From: Eubacterium ruminantium
Lineage (GTDB): Bacteria > Bacillota > Clostridia > Lachnospirales > Lachnospiraceae
Reading direction: 5' to 3'
Assembly (NCBI RefSeq): GCF_900167085.1
Contig: NZ_FUXA01000009.1
Location: forward strand, 62,001 to 126,000
Length of the DNA: 64,000 nt
Under the pieces are notes generated by a model. It saw nothing but the letters and a program-made list of their open reading frames with translations. It made no database searches and was not told the DNA's origin. Shown here piece after piece: positions 18,316 to 26,859 of the stretch. Within the stretch, counting starts at the first letter, position 1. Each line of letters starts with the position of its first letter. A program made the translations under genes and the position numbers.

Positions 18316-19905
18316 CTACCTCATCAAAAACATCATATTTGTGACGACCCTTCTGTCTCCGGGTTCATCCTTCAAAATGATTTCTTCCATATCATAATTT
18401 ATATCAAATACCATGTCGCCGTAGTTACTGATAACCTCTTCCGAAAGGTTACTTACAGTCATTTTTTCAAGAACTGTTTCCGGCTTCTCGATCATTTTCT
18501 TTATATCATAACTTTCCTTCTCCGCAAGATGCACAAGGAAGGAATAAAAGTCTCTGTTGTCATATATTTCTTCGCCGAACTTTATGGCAAGGATTGCTAT
18601 ATATTCTTTCAGAGAAAGCTTCTGCCATCTTCTAAGTCTGTCCAGCAGTTCGGTAAACATCATGCCGAAGTTATGACCTATCATTACATCCAGCTTTTCG
18701 TCTTCAAACTTAAATGAAAGCTCTGCAGCGGATGTATCAACCTTTTCACCTTTAAGGGAATCGTCTGTCGACGCCTTAAGCATATTATCAACCATCATAG
18801 GTGAAAAGCTCTTACTCTTTTTCGGACTGAGGAACGGTCTTATTATGAATCCCATGTCCGCCGGTCTGTCACGTCTTATCATCCTTGCTAAAACATCTTC
18901 AAAATCAAATACAGGTCGGAGTGCACGCCTCTTGGCTCTGCTTATCATTTCTTCGGAAAGCTTTGATAATTCGGCTGTTCCGGCTATCAATTCACTGTGA
19001 TTACTTATGGCTTTCTTGAGCTCTGTCATAAGTTCATTGATCTCTTTGAAACGTCTGCTTGCTCCGGCACTTCCTTCTTCTCTGATCCTCATTACCGCCT
19101 TATCGGCAAGGTTTTTATTCTTCTCGAAGGATTCTCTTTCTTCAGCAAACCATCTGGCTGTGCTGTTCATGAATTCATCGCAGGCAACAGTTCCTGCCTT
19201 AACATCGGATGCCATAAGATTGATAACATCCTCTCTCTTCTTACGAAGTCTGGCAACCTCACTGTTGATTCTCTTAACAACATCTATACCGCCGCGGAAG
19301 TTTTCTGTCTTAATGAGCTTTTCGAGAAGAAGCTGATTAACATTTATCCTGCTTTCATCCCTTACTTCTTTCGTATCAAGATAGAACTCAATACCGTCTG
19401 CTGTGATGCTGTAAGAAACCACTTTATCTTCTATGCTGCTCTCTATGAGTCGCACACGAACCGTTTTCTGTTTTCTTGTTTCCGGATCATAAAATGTAAA
19501 GGAAAATGCTCTTCCTTCATTTGTGATCTTATTGAAAATATATGATGCCAGATCTTTATATTCATCTGTTTCATCAAGAGACTTATCTTCTTCAAATACA
19601 CTTTCCATATTAAAGTCTCTCTGTAAAAGCTGAATGATGAACTTCTCGTAATCGCTATACTCAACCATTCTTTCGTTGAAATTATTCTCATCTATAAAGA
19701 ATCGAAGTATGGCAAGTGTTATATAACCCATATCAAGGAACTTGTAACGACCTTCTTTATACTGTGAAAATGTATTATCACATAAAGCGAAGAAAGGATA
19801 ATATTTTCTTAGATTAAGCATCCTTTCTGCGTGATCACTGATTATTTCATTTATCAGAACATGTTGCTCCGCCATCTGTTTACTGCTCCTTCGGGTTATG
19901 TACAT
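18316..19905 (-). CDS. MukF/JetA-like kleisin
   Basis: A 529-residue protein resembling the JetA/MksF kleisins of Wadjet and Mks systems. The helical N-terminal region is followed by a block that reads YSITADGIEFYLDTKEV, then QLLLEKLIKTENFRGGIDVV, the same arrangement as the JetA/MksF core. A coiled coil and a C-terminal winged-helix-like segment (LSLKEYIAILAIKFGEEIY) come next. Two starts are possible: ATG 19905 with AGAGG close by, or ATG 19875 (MAEQHVLINEI) with AAGGAG 10 nt upstream; the second is quite plausible. It is first in the operon and its promoter overlaps an 18-bp palindrome. Confidence 0.72.
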   Translation of the reverse strand: MYITRRSSKQMAEQHVLINEIISDHAERMLNLRKYYPFFALCDNTFSQYKEGRYKFLDMGYITLAILRFFIDENNFNERMVEYSDYEKFIIQLLQRDFNMESVFEEDKSLDETDEYKDLASYIFNKITNEGRAFSFTFYDPETRKQKTVRVRLIESSIEDKVVSYSITADGIEFYLDTKEVRDESRINVNQLLLEKLIKTENFRGGIDVVKRINSEVARLRKKREDVINLMASDVKAGTVACDEFMNSTARWFAEERESFEKNKNLADKAVMRIREEGSAGASRRFKEINELMTELKKAISNHSELIAGTAELSKLSEEMISRAKRRALRPVFDFEDVLARMIRRDRPADMGFIIRPFLSPKKSKSFSPMMVDNMLKASTDDSLKGEKVDTSAAELSFKFEDEKLDVMIGHNFGMMFTELLDRLRRWQKLSLKEYIAILAIKFGEEIYDNRDFYSFLVHLAEKESYDIKKMIEKPETVLEKMTVSNLSEEVISNYGDMVFDINYDMEEIILKDEPGDRRVVTNMMFLMR

Positions 19906-19934
19906 TTGACCTCTCGTTCATCCGGTCAAATATC

Positions 19935-19967
19935 CACCTGTGATACTAAGTTTTTCTGATACAGGTG
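19935..19967. other. Inverted repeat in the kleisin leader
   Basis: CACCTGT (19935-19941) and ACAGGTG (19961-19967) with a 19-nt loop lie between the predicted start site and the first kleisin ATG. There is no T-run, so it is not a terminator. It could be an mRNA hairpin or an operator. Confidence 0.5.
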
Positions 19968-19983
19968 AATGCTTTATAAGCAC

Positions 19984-20011
19984 ATAATAATGCATTATTA
20001 TATTACCACAA
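19984..20011 (-). promoter_or_regulatory. Promoter with overlapping 18-bp palindrome, condensin operon
   Basis: On the minus strand TTGTGG (20006-20011), 16-bp spacer, TATTAT (19984-19989). The perfect palindrome ATAATAATGCATTATTAT covers 19984-20001, that is the -10 box and most of the spacer, a typical operator position. Confidence 0.5.
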
Positions 20012-20051
20012 AGCCACAAAATCTTGTAGTTATTTTTCAACATATAATAGC

Positions 20052-20081
20052 AAAAAAAGCCGGAGTAAAAACTCCGGCTTT
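20052..20081 (-). terminator. Intrinsic terminator of the aldolase gene
   Basis: Read leftward: AAAGCCGGAGT, short T-rich loop, ACTCCGGCTTT then more T. It lies 20 bp past the fba stop and separates it from the condensin operon. Confidence 0.9.
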
Positions 20082-20100
20082 CAAAATATAAATCAAATTA

Positions 20101-20964
20101 TTATGCTCTGTTAGCTGATCCGAATACAGATACACGATCCTTAACTTCTTCTCTGATTGCAGCTGCACCAGGAGCAAGAAGCTTACGTGGGTCATAACCC
20201 TTACCTTCAAGATCCTTACCAGCTTCGATGTACTTTCTTGTAGCATCTGCAAATACAAGCTGAAGCTCTGTATTAACATTAACCTTAGCAACTCCCATAG
20301 AGATTGCTTTCTTGATCTGCTCATCAGGAATTCCTGAACCACCGTGAAGAACGAGTGGTGTATCACCTACAACAGCCTTGATGCTCTCAAGTACGTTGAA
20401 CTGAAGACCAGCCCAGTTTGCAGGATACTTACCATGGATATTACCGATACCACATGCAAGCATTGTTACATTAAGATCATTGATCTGCTTACACTCATTT
20501 GGATCTGCACATTCACCTGTAGAAACAACGCCGTCTTCTTCACCGCCGATTCCACCAACTTCAGCTTCAAGTGAAATTCCTTTTTCCTTGCAGATAGCAA
20601 CGAGCTCTTTTGTCTTAGCGATATTCTCATCTAATGGAAGTGATGATCCATCAAACATGATTGAAGAGAAACCAGCTTCGATACAAGCCTTAGCTGCATC
20701 GTAGTTACCATGATCAAGGTGAAGTGCTACAGGAACTGTAATTCCAAGAGACTCGATCATTGCGCTAACCATAGCAACAACTGTCTTATAACCTGTCATG
20801 TACTTAGCTGCACCCATAGATACGCCAAGGATAACAGGGCTCTTAAGCTCTTCACACTCAAGAAGGATTTCCTTTGTCCACTCAAGGTTGTTGATGTTGA
20901 ACTGTGCAACAGCATATCCACCTGCTACTGCGTCTTTAAGCATCTTTTCTGCTGAAACTAACAT
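20101..20964 (-). CDS. fba: Class II fructose-bisphosphate aldolase
   Basis: Zinc-dependent cleavage of fructose-1,6-bisphosphate in glycolysis, 287 residues. Metal and substrate motifs are all present: ALHLDHGNYDAAK, EAEVGGIGGEEDG, GIGNIHGKYP, LHGGSGIPDEQI and KVNVNTELQ. GGAGG precedes the ATG and its own promoter lies at 21035-21063. It is followed by a strong terminator, so it is monocistronic. The PfkB-family kinase just upstream points to a small hexose-phosphate cluster. Confidence 0.96.
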   Translation of the reverse strand: MLVSAEKMLKDAVAGGYAVAQFNINNLEWTKEILLECEELKSPVILGVSMGAAKYMTGYKTVVAMVSAMIESLGITVPVALHLDHGNYDAAKACIEAGFSSIMFDGSSLPLDENIAKTKELVAICKEKGISLEAEVGGIGGEEDGVVSTGECADPNECKQINDLNVTMLACGIGNIHGKYPANWAGLQFNVLESIKAVVGDTPLVLHGGSGIPDEQIKKAISMGVAKVNVNTELQLVFADATRKYIEAGKDLEGKGYDPRKLLAPGAAAIREEVKDRVSVFGSANRA

Positions 20965-21034
20965 ATAATAATTACCTCCATAAAATATGTATGTGTTGAA
21001 CCCTTTTCAGAGTTCGTGATTTCTAACCGAAGAT

Positions 21035-21063
21035 ATTATATAACATGCATAGATTTTAAACAA
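21035..21063 (-). promoter_or_regulatory. Promoter of fba
   Basis: On the minus strand TTGTTT (21058-21063), 17-bp spacer, TATAAT (21035-21040). This gives a leader of about 65 nt before the aldolase ATG. Confidence 0.65.
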
Positions 21064-21078
21064 GCACGTTTTTTATCG

Positions 21079-21188
21079 CCCATGTTTTGACCCGTGTTTT
21101 GTCCCATGTTATGACCCATGATTCACTTCATGTTTATCCATGTTTTGTCCCATGATCTGCTTCATGTTCTATCTCATGTTTTTCCATA
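21079..21188. repeat. Degenerate 12-bp tandem repeat, CATG-phased
   Basis: About nine imperfect units of CCCATGTTTTGT-type sequence. CATG (or CGTG) recurs at steps of 12, 12, 12, 12, 10, 12, 12, 12 and 10 bp. Non-coding, between the fba promoter and the end of the PfkB kinase gene. Confidence 0.8.
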
Positions 21189-21204
21189 CCAATCGGCTTA
21201 ATTT

Positions 21205-22110
21205 TTATATTGTTTTATATATCTTTACAACCTCTTCTTTGGTTGCAAGATTTACCGAGAAAGCACTTGCAGATCCGGCTGCAAGTCCCATTTTAAATGC
21301 ATATTCATAATCTCCCGGCTTCTCCATACTTGCTGCTATAAATGCTGCAACCATAGAATCACCGGCACCGACTGCATTTATTACTTCACCCTGTGGAGCA
21401 GGAGCAGAATAAATCTTTCCGTTCTCTGCAAGAAGCACTGCACCGTCTTCCGCAAGGGATACAAGTACATTTACCGCACCCATCTTCTGAAGTTCTATAG
21501 CATAAGGAATTACACTTTCTCTTGTTTTTAACTCAACCCCAAAAAGATCCTGTAATTCGAAATTATTCGGTTTAATAAGAAATGGTTTATACTTAAGAAC
21601 ATTTGTAAGAAGTTCACCTGTTGCATCAACAATAACCTTAATGTCTTTACCGGCAACTCTCTGTAAAATATCACTATAGATGGTATCAGGAAGTGTCTTA
21701 GGAATACTTCCTGCAAGAATCACAGTATCCCCGTCAACAAATCCGTCTACTATCTCATAAAGTTCTTCAAGTTTATCATCAGGAATATTCGGACCCATAC
21801 CATTTATCTCAGTACCGTCGATAGAACTGAGTTTAAAGTTGATCCTTGAATTTCCTTCCGGTATATCAATGATATTTGTCTTTATTCCATAATGCTCAAT
21901 AATGCCTTTTATCTCTTTTCCAACGAATCCCGCTGAAAAGAATACAGCAGTATTATCGATTCCAAAATCCGACAGAACTATAGAAACATTTAAACCTTTT
22001 CCACCCGGAAGCATTGACTCCGAAACAGTTCTGTTAGTCTTACCCAATTTAAAATCATCTACTGCCACTATATAATCCAATGAGGGATTAAATGTTACAG
22101 TGTAAACCAT
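21205..22110 (-). CDS. fruK: PfkB-family 1-phosphofructokinase
   Basis: A 301-residue sugar-phosphate kinase of the 1-phosphofructokinase / tagatose-6-phosphate kinase branch. It starts MVYTVTFNPSLDYIV, has the substrate loop PGGKGLNVS, and the C-terminal signature NAVGAGDSMVAAF containing the catalytic aspartate. GGAGG lies 8 nt before the ATG. No fructose PTS gene is in the window, so fruK is the best but not certain name; tagatose-6-phosphate kinase is the alternative. The product, a hexose bisphosphate, would be cleaved by the aldolase encoded downstream. Confidence 0.8.
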   Translation of the reverse strand: MVYTVTFNPSLDYIVAVDDFKLGKTNRTVSESMLPGGKGLNVSIVLSDFGIDNTAVFFSAGFVGKEIKGIIEHYGIKTNIIDIPEGNSRINFKLSSIDGTEINGMGPNIPDDKLEELYEIVDGFVDGDTVILAGSIPKTLPDTIYSDILQRVAGKDIKVIVDATGELLTNVLKYKPFLIKPNNFELQDLFGVELKTRESVIPYAIELQKMGAVNVLVSLAEDGAVLLAENGKIYSAPAPQGEVINAVGAGDSMVAAFIAASMEKPGDYEYAFKMGLAAGSASAFSVNLATKEEVVKIYKTI

Positions 22111-22158
22111 ATCCGATTCCTCCGATCCCTAAAGATCCTCTCTCAATAATAAATCCAA

Positions 22159-23010
22159 TTATTTGATCTCACTATATGTAGCAACATCTTCAGCTACCTG
22201 CTCAAGGGTATCTGTATCTGCTTCTCCATAAAGTTCGATATAGCATTCAAATCTGTTAAGAACTGTTGAATCCTTAACACTCTTATATTTAAATCCTACA
22301 AAATGATCTTCGTAGAAATATGCACATATCTCAGAAGTCCAATCCTTTGCAACATTGCATTTATAAACTTCTTTTACGCATTCCTTATCATTGAAAGTTT
22401 CTGTTCCACCGTTTTCATATTCATAATCATTCTTTAATTCTTTGAAAAGAATACTGGTTCCTGTGAAAGACTTAGCAAACGGTCTTGGAGAATCCATAGT
22501 AATATAACCTTTCTTTTCAGGAAAAACTTCGCATGGATCAAGATCCTTTGTCTCATAGAAATATGAAACTTCTTCCTTGCCTTCTTCTGCCATTCTCTTT
22601 CTTCTGACAAAAGATTCAATATTGCCATCAGTAATATTACTTGTAAATTCTATCTCGTTCTTGCCTTCAGGATTACCTTCATAATAATTGAAAATATCCT
22701 TCTCATGCATAGGACATTCTTTGCTTCCGAATTCTTCAATAACTTTGATAAGTTTTTTATCAGTATCACTGAAGGTCATCTGCTCAACCTTCGGCTTATT
22801 CTCATTGAATTTATTAACATTTTTCTTATTATTCTGGATGATTTTCACAGCCGAAATTGCAAGTGTGACTGCAATGAATCCAAAAATAATATAGATCGAA
22901 TAATCATTAGACTTCTTCTTTGTATCGTTATTCTTCTTGATAGCGTAACTTTTCTTTACATCATTATCTTTCTTTATATCGCTATCTTTTTTTGTGTCGT
23001 TATCATTCAT
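22159..23010 (-). CDS. Single-pass membrane protein with N-terminal hexapeptide repeats
   Basis: About 283 residues, function not recognised. The N-terminus carries tandem six-residue units (DNDTKK, DSDIKK, DNDVKK, SYAIKK, NNDTKK), then one membrane helix (IYIIFGFIAVTLAISAVKII), then an extracytoplasmic domain of ~200 residues with several cysteines (KECP, DPCEVF, KECVKEVYKCN). The topology predicts a cytoplasmic repeat tail and an external domain. The frame extends to 23040, but GAGAGG 9 nt before the ATG at 23010 selects the shorter start. It lies 48 bp before fruK on the same strand; the linkage may be only positional. Confidence 0.7.
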   Translation of the reverse strand: MNDNDTKKDSDIKKDNDVKKSYAIKKNNDTKKKSNDYSIYIIFGFIAVTLAISAVKIIQNNKKNVNKFNENKPKVEQMTFSDTDKKLIKVIEEFGSKECPMHEKDIFNYYEGNPEGKNEIEFTSNITDGNIESFVRRKRMAEEGKEEVSYFYETKDLDPCEVFPEKKGYITMDSPRPFAKSFTGTSILFKELKNDYEYENGGTETFNDKECVKEVYKCNVAKDWTSEICAYFYEDHFVGFKYKSVKDSTVLNRFECYIELYGEADTDTLEQVAEDVATYSEIK

Positions 23011-23084
23011 AGTATCTGACCTCTCGTATTTTTGTGCCATACTATTTTAACATTGTTACAGATAAATAACTACAAAAATTTTGT

Positions 23085-25922
23085 CTAATCTATATTTTTT
23101 CCAAGATACTTTTTCAGATACTGACCTGTATATGATTCTTTGACCTTCGCAATCTTTTCAGGTGTTCCCGCGGCAACAACCGTTCCGCCGCCATTTCCGC
23201 CTTCAGGTCCAAGATCAATTATATAATCCGCTCCTTTGATAACATCCAGATTATGTTCAATAACAATAACTGTATTGCCGCTGTCTGTCAGCTTCTGAAG
23301 TATCTCAACAAGTTTATTTACATCATCAAAATGAAGTCCTGTTGTTGGCTCATCAAGTATATAGATAGTATTACCTGTACTTCTTCTCGAAAGCTCAGTA
23401 GCAAGTTTTATACGCTGAGCCTCACCACCCGAAAGTGTTGTCGAAGGCTGTCCGAGTTTTATATATCCGAGTCCTACATCTTTAAGAGTTTCTATCTTTC
23501 TCTTAACCGACGGAACATTTTCAAAGAAATCACACGCTTCATCAACAGTCATATCGAGAACATCAAAAATGCTTTTTCCCTTGTATTTGACTTCAAGAGT
23601 TTCTCGATTATATCTCTTTCCACCGCAGACTTCACAAGGAACATAAATGTCAGGAAGGAAATGCATCTCGATTTTAATGATACCGTCTCCTTTGCACGCT
23701 TCGCATCGTCCACCTGCTACGTTAAAAGAAAATCTTCCCTTGGTATAACCCATGGCTTTTGCATCTTTGGTCCCCGCAAATAGATCTCTTATAAGATCAA
23801 ATACACCTGTATATGTTGCAGGATTCGATCTTGGTGTACGACCGATTGGTGACTGGTCAATATCTATAACCTTATCGAGTTCTTCATATCCTGAAATCTT
23901 ATCATACTTACCCGGCTTTACTCTCGCACGGTTCAGATCTCTCAAAAGTTTCTTCTTAAGGATTTCATTTACAAGAGAACTCTTTCCGGATCCGGAAACA
24001 CCTGTAACGCAGGTAAATACACCGATTGGGAATTTAACATCTATATTCTTAAGATTATTCTCCTTAGCTCCCGTTACAGTTATATACCCCTTTGGTTTAC
24101 GTCTCTTAAGCGGCACCGGTATCTCAAGTTCATGAGTAAGATATTTACCTGTAAGTGAATCAGGGCATTTCATTATATCTTCTGCTGTTCCGACAGCGAC
24201 GATATTTCCACCGTTCTTACCTGCTCCCGGACCGATATCAACTATATAATCCGCTGCTCTCATTGTATCTTCATCATGTTCGACAACTATAAGTGTATTG
24301 CCGAGATCACGAAGCTTCTTAAGGGAATCTATTAATTTATCATTATCTCTTTGATGAAGTCCGATACTAGGTTCGTCAAGGATATATGACACACCGACAA
24401 GACCTGAACCGATCTGGGTTGCAAGTCTGATTCGCTGAGCTTCACCTCCTGAAAGTGATGCTGTCGCTCTGCTGAGTGTAAGATAATTAAGTCCGACATC
24501 CACCATAAATCCGGTTCTTGCCGAGATCTCATGAAGTATCTGACCACCTATAAGTTTTTCTCTCTCGGTAAGTTCAACACTTGCGACAAAATCATTCAAC
24601 TCTTCCACAGGCATCTCCGTAACTTCATAGATATTCCTGCCTGAAACAGTAACTGCAAGGGATGATGGTTTAAGTCTCATACCGTGGCATTCTTCACACG
24701 GAATAAAAGTCATGAACTCTTCGTATTCAGCCTTCACTGATTCAGATGATGTTTCTTTATAACGCTGCTGAACATTTTTAATAAGTCCTTCAAAATGGAT
24801 ATTATAGACTCCATGGCCTCTTGTACCTGTATATTCGACCTGAATCTTTCCTTTTACGCCATACAGAATAACCTTCTTTGCTTCTTCGGAAAGCTCATTC
24901 CAAGGTGTATCAAGAGAGAAATTATATTCTTCCGAAAGGCTCTTTAAAACAGCATGTGAAAAGCTCTTCGGATCTCCGCTTGACTGCCATCCAAGTACTG
25001 CTATCGCGCCATCATTCAGACTTCTCTTTTTATCAGGTATCATCAGATCAACATCGAATTCATGCTTAAAACCAAGACCTGTACATACAGGGCATGCGCC
25101 AAACGGATTATTGAAAGAAAAGCTTCTTGGTTCAATCTCATCGATACTGATACCACAGTCAGGGCATGAATAACTATCAGAAAATGTCACAGTTTCTCCA
25201 TCAACTATCTCGCATTTAACAATACCTTCAGCAACATGAAGCGCAGTTTCAACCGACTCTGCAAGTCTTGATTCAATACCTTCTTTGATAACAAGTCTGT
25301 CGACTACTATATCTATATTGTGCTTTTTGTTCTTCTCGAGTTTTATCTCTTCATCAAGGCTGTAGAGATTTCCGTCAACGATAACTCTTACATAACCGCT
25401 CTTCTTCGCCTGAGCAATAACCTTTTCATGTTCACCCTTACGACCTCTTACTACAGGCGCAAGAATACTGAATTTGGTTCTCTCAGGATACTTCATAATG
25501 CTGTCAACTATCTGATCTACAGTCTGTCTCTCAATCACCCTTCCGCATTTAGGACAGTGCGGAATACCGATTCTCGCGTATAATAGTCTCAAATAATCAT
25601 ATATCTCAGTAACCGTTCCTACTGTAGAACGAGGGTTTCTGTTTGTTGATTTCTGATCGATGGAAATAGCCGGAGAAAGCCCATCAATCTTGTCAACATC
25701 CGGTTTGTCAGCCTGACCAAGAAACATTCTTGCATAAGAAGAAAGGGACTCTACATATCTCCTCTGTCCCTCAGCATATATCGTATCAAATGCAAGACTT
25801 GATTTGCCGGATCCCGACAATCCTGTAAAAACTATAAATTTACCGCGAGGTATCTTAAGATCCACATTCTTAAGGTTATGCTCCCTCGCTCCTTGTATCG
25901 TGATATATTTGATATTATCCAT
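23085..25922 (-). CDS. uvrA: Excinuclease ABC subunit A
   Basis: Damage-recognition ATPase of nucleotide excision repair, 945 residues, standard length. Two ABC ATPase modules are visible (GLSGSGKSS near residue 35 and GVSGSGKSS in the second half) with two LSGGEAQRI signatures. Zinc-finger cysteine pairs occur as CPKCG, CPDCG, CPVCTG and CEACKGDG. The frame runs to 25967, but GGAG at ~9 nt and the family start [17 protein letters not shown] support the ATG at 25922. It has its own promoter with a LexA-type box, consistent with SOS control. uvrB is not in the window. Confidence 0.97.
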   Translation of the reverse strand: MDNIKYITIQGAREHNLKNVDLKIPRGKFIVFTGLSGSGKSSLAFDTIYAEGQRRYVESLSSYARMFLGQADKPDVDKIDGLSPAISIDQKSTNRNPRSTVGTVTEIYDYLRLLYARIGIPHCPKCGRVIERQTVDQIVDSIMKYPERTKFSILAPVVRGRKGEHEKVIAQAKKSGYVRVIVDGNLYSLDEEIKLEKNKKHNIDIVVDRLVIKEGIESRLAESVETALHVAEGIVKCEIVDGETVTFSDSYSCPDCGISIDEIEPRSFSFNNPFGACPVCTGLGFKHEFDVDLMIPDKKRSLNDGAIAVLGWQSSGDPKSFSHAVLKSLSEEYNFSLDTPWNELSEEAKKVILYGVKGKIQVEYTGTRGHGVYNIHFEGLIKNVQQRYKETSSESVKAEYEEFMTFIPCEECHGMRLKPSSLAVTVSGRNIYEVTEMPVEELNDFVASVELTEREKLIGGQILHEISARTGFMVDVGLNYLTLSRATASLSGGEAQRIRLATQIGSGLVGVSYILDEPSIGLHQRDNDKLIDSLKKLRDLGNTLIVVEHDEDTMRAADYIVDIGPGAGKNGGNIVAVGTAEDIMKCPDSLTGKYLTHELEIPVPLKRRKPKGYITVTGAKENNLKNIDVKFPIGVFTCVTGVSGSGKSSLVNEILKKKLLRDLNRARVKPGKYDKISGYEELDKVIDIDQSPIGRTPRSNPATYTGVFDLIRDLFAGTKDAKAMGYTKGRFSFNVAGGRCEACKGDGIIKIEMHFLPDIYVPCEVCGGKRYNRETLEVKYKGKSIFDVLDMTVDEACDFFENVPSVKRKIETLKDVGLGYIKLGQPSTTLSGGEAQRIKLATELSRRSTGNTIYILDEPTTGLHFDDVNKLVEILQKLTDSGNTVIVIEHNLDVIKGADYIIDLGPEGGNGGGTVVAAGTPEKIAKVKESYTGQYLKKYLGKNID

Positions 25923-25960
25923 ATTTAAATCTCCATTTAAAATCAAACTTAAAGCCAATT

Positions 25961-25974
25961 CGAACATACGTTTT
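25961..25974. promoter_or_regulatory. LexA/DinR-type SOS box at uvrA
   Basis: CGAACATACGTTTT matches the Gram-positive LexA consensus CGAAC-N4-GTTCG at 12 of 14 positions. It abuts the uvrA -10 box on its downstream side, over the start site, where a repressor would block initiation. Confidence 0.65.
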
Positions 25975-26002
25975 ATTGTATCATATTGCCATTATTTGTC
26001 AA
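25975..26002 (-). promoter_or_regulatory. Promoter of uvrA
   Basis: On the minus strand TTGACA (25997-26002), 16-bp spacer, TACAAT (25975-25980) with a TGa extension. A leader of about 45 nt precedes the ATG. Confidence 0.7.
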
Positions 26003-26044
26003 ACCGTTTTCGTATGAATGTAACAACGAGTGATGCTTATATCC

Positions 26045-26134
26045 TACATAATGCTTATTTCCCACATAATGCTCATTTCCTACATAATGCTCATTTCCCA
26101 CATAATGCTCATTTCCCACGTAATGCTCATTTCC
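26045..26134. repeat. Five 18-bp tandem repeats upstream of uvrA
   Basis: Five full units of consensus (C/T)ACATAATGCTCATTTCC plus a partial unit at the left edge. They lie between the terminator at 26143-26176 and the uvrA promoter. A reading frame through them (a VGNEHY repeat) crosses the terminator and has no ribosome binding site. Confidence 0.88.
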
Positions 26135-26142
26135 TACAAAGT

Positions 26143-26176
26143 AAAAAACTGCCGCACCACTTATCCGGTACGACAG
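26143..26176 (-). terminator. Intrinsic terminator after the 143-residue gene
   Basis: Read leftward: CTGTCGTACC, 8-nt loop, GGTGCGGCAG, then TTTTTT. Ten pairs including G-U wobbles, 20 bp past the stop codon. Confidence 0.88.
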
Positions 26177-26195
26177 CTCTTTATATATATTATCT

Positions 26196-26627
26196 CTATC
26201 CACGTTTGCCCTGGCTTACCTTTGCCATTATATTGAGGGCATCGAGCACCTGCTGTTTTCCATATACAAGAAATATCTGGTCGCAAACCCATTGATATAA
26301 TTCCAGATCTTCTAAATCCGGCTCATATCCTTCATCAAGGAAATAAACAACTTCTACATCCCCATCCAGAGAAACCTTATATTTAAATGATATCTCTTTA
26401 CCTACAGGCTTTCCGGAATCATAAATCATTCTATCAATCTTCTTACCGCCCTGGTAATGCTCACCTACCGGAAATTCAACTCTAAGGGAAATCCTTGAAA
26501 ACTTCATATCCTCGGACATACTGACATAATCATCAGGTACCGGATACTGCAGCGCCATATCGTGGGTATATTTATAAATAAACCCTCTGACGTCGCTATA
26601 AACTTTTTCCTTTTCAAACGTACTCAT
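26196..26627 (-). CDS. Conserved-looking hypothetical protein, 143 residues
   Basis: No family recognised. An acidic soluble protein starting MSTFEKEKVYSDVRGFIY, with alternating beta-like segments (RISLRVEFPVGEHYQGG, GKEISFKYKVSLDGDVEVVY) and a helical end. No signal peptide or membrane segment. A strong GAGGAGA site 7-8 nt before the ATG and a dedicated terminator support it as a real single-gene unit. The upstream gap 26628-26859 shows no certain promoter. Confidence 0.7.
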   Translation of the reverse strand: MSTFEKEKVYSDVRGFIYKYTHDMALQYPVPDDYVSMSEDMKFSRISLRVEFPVGEHYQGGKKIDRMIYDSGKPVGKEISFKYKVSLDGDVEVVYFLDEGYEPDLEDLELYQWVCDQIFLVYGKQQVLDALNIMAKVSQGKRG

Positions 26628-26859
26628 GGCTCATTCTCCTCTTCACAAATTCATATTTTTAAATCTTGTAACACAATGTAGCCCATAAGATACAGCATTT
26701 CCGTAAAAAGCTTATAGGAAACTGCCTCTCGAAATTCAGTTTACCATATCATTAAATTAAGGTCATTAATTATCTTCTGTTCAATTATTAGAAATATTTT
26801 TCCGAAATTGTATATTATCACTATGTTTTACAGTCAGATGTCAAAAATGTCAAAATATT

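Noticed and set aside
18997-19545. 182-codon rightward frame inside the kleisin gene
   Set aside because: Antisense shadow of the kleisin-like gene with no ribosome binding site.
12216-20000. Complete four-gene Wadjet defence system
   Set aside because: No JetD-like (Toprim/DUF2220) gene is present; only the three condensin-type subunits can be supported.
26045-26134. Possible CRISPR array
   Set aside because: The 18-bp units are directly abutting with no spacers, and no cas genes are in the window.
25973-26203. 76-codon leftward frame with VGNEHY repeats
   Set aside because: It runs through a strong intrinsic terminator, overlaps the preceding stop codon, begins at a GTG without a ribosome binding site, and owes its length to the 18-bp non-coding repeat.
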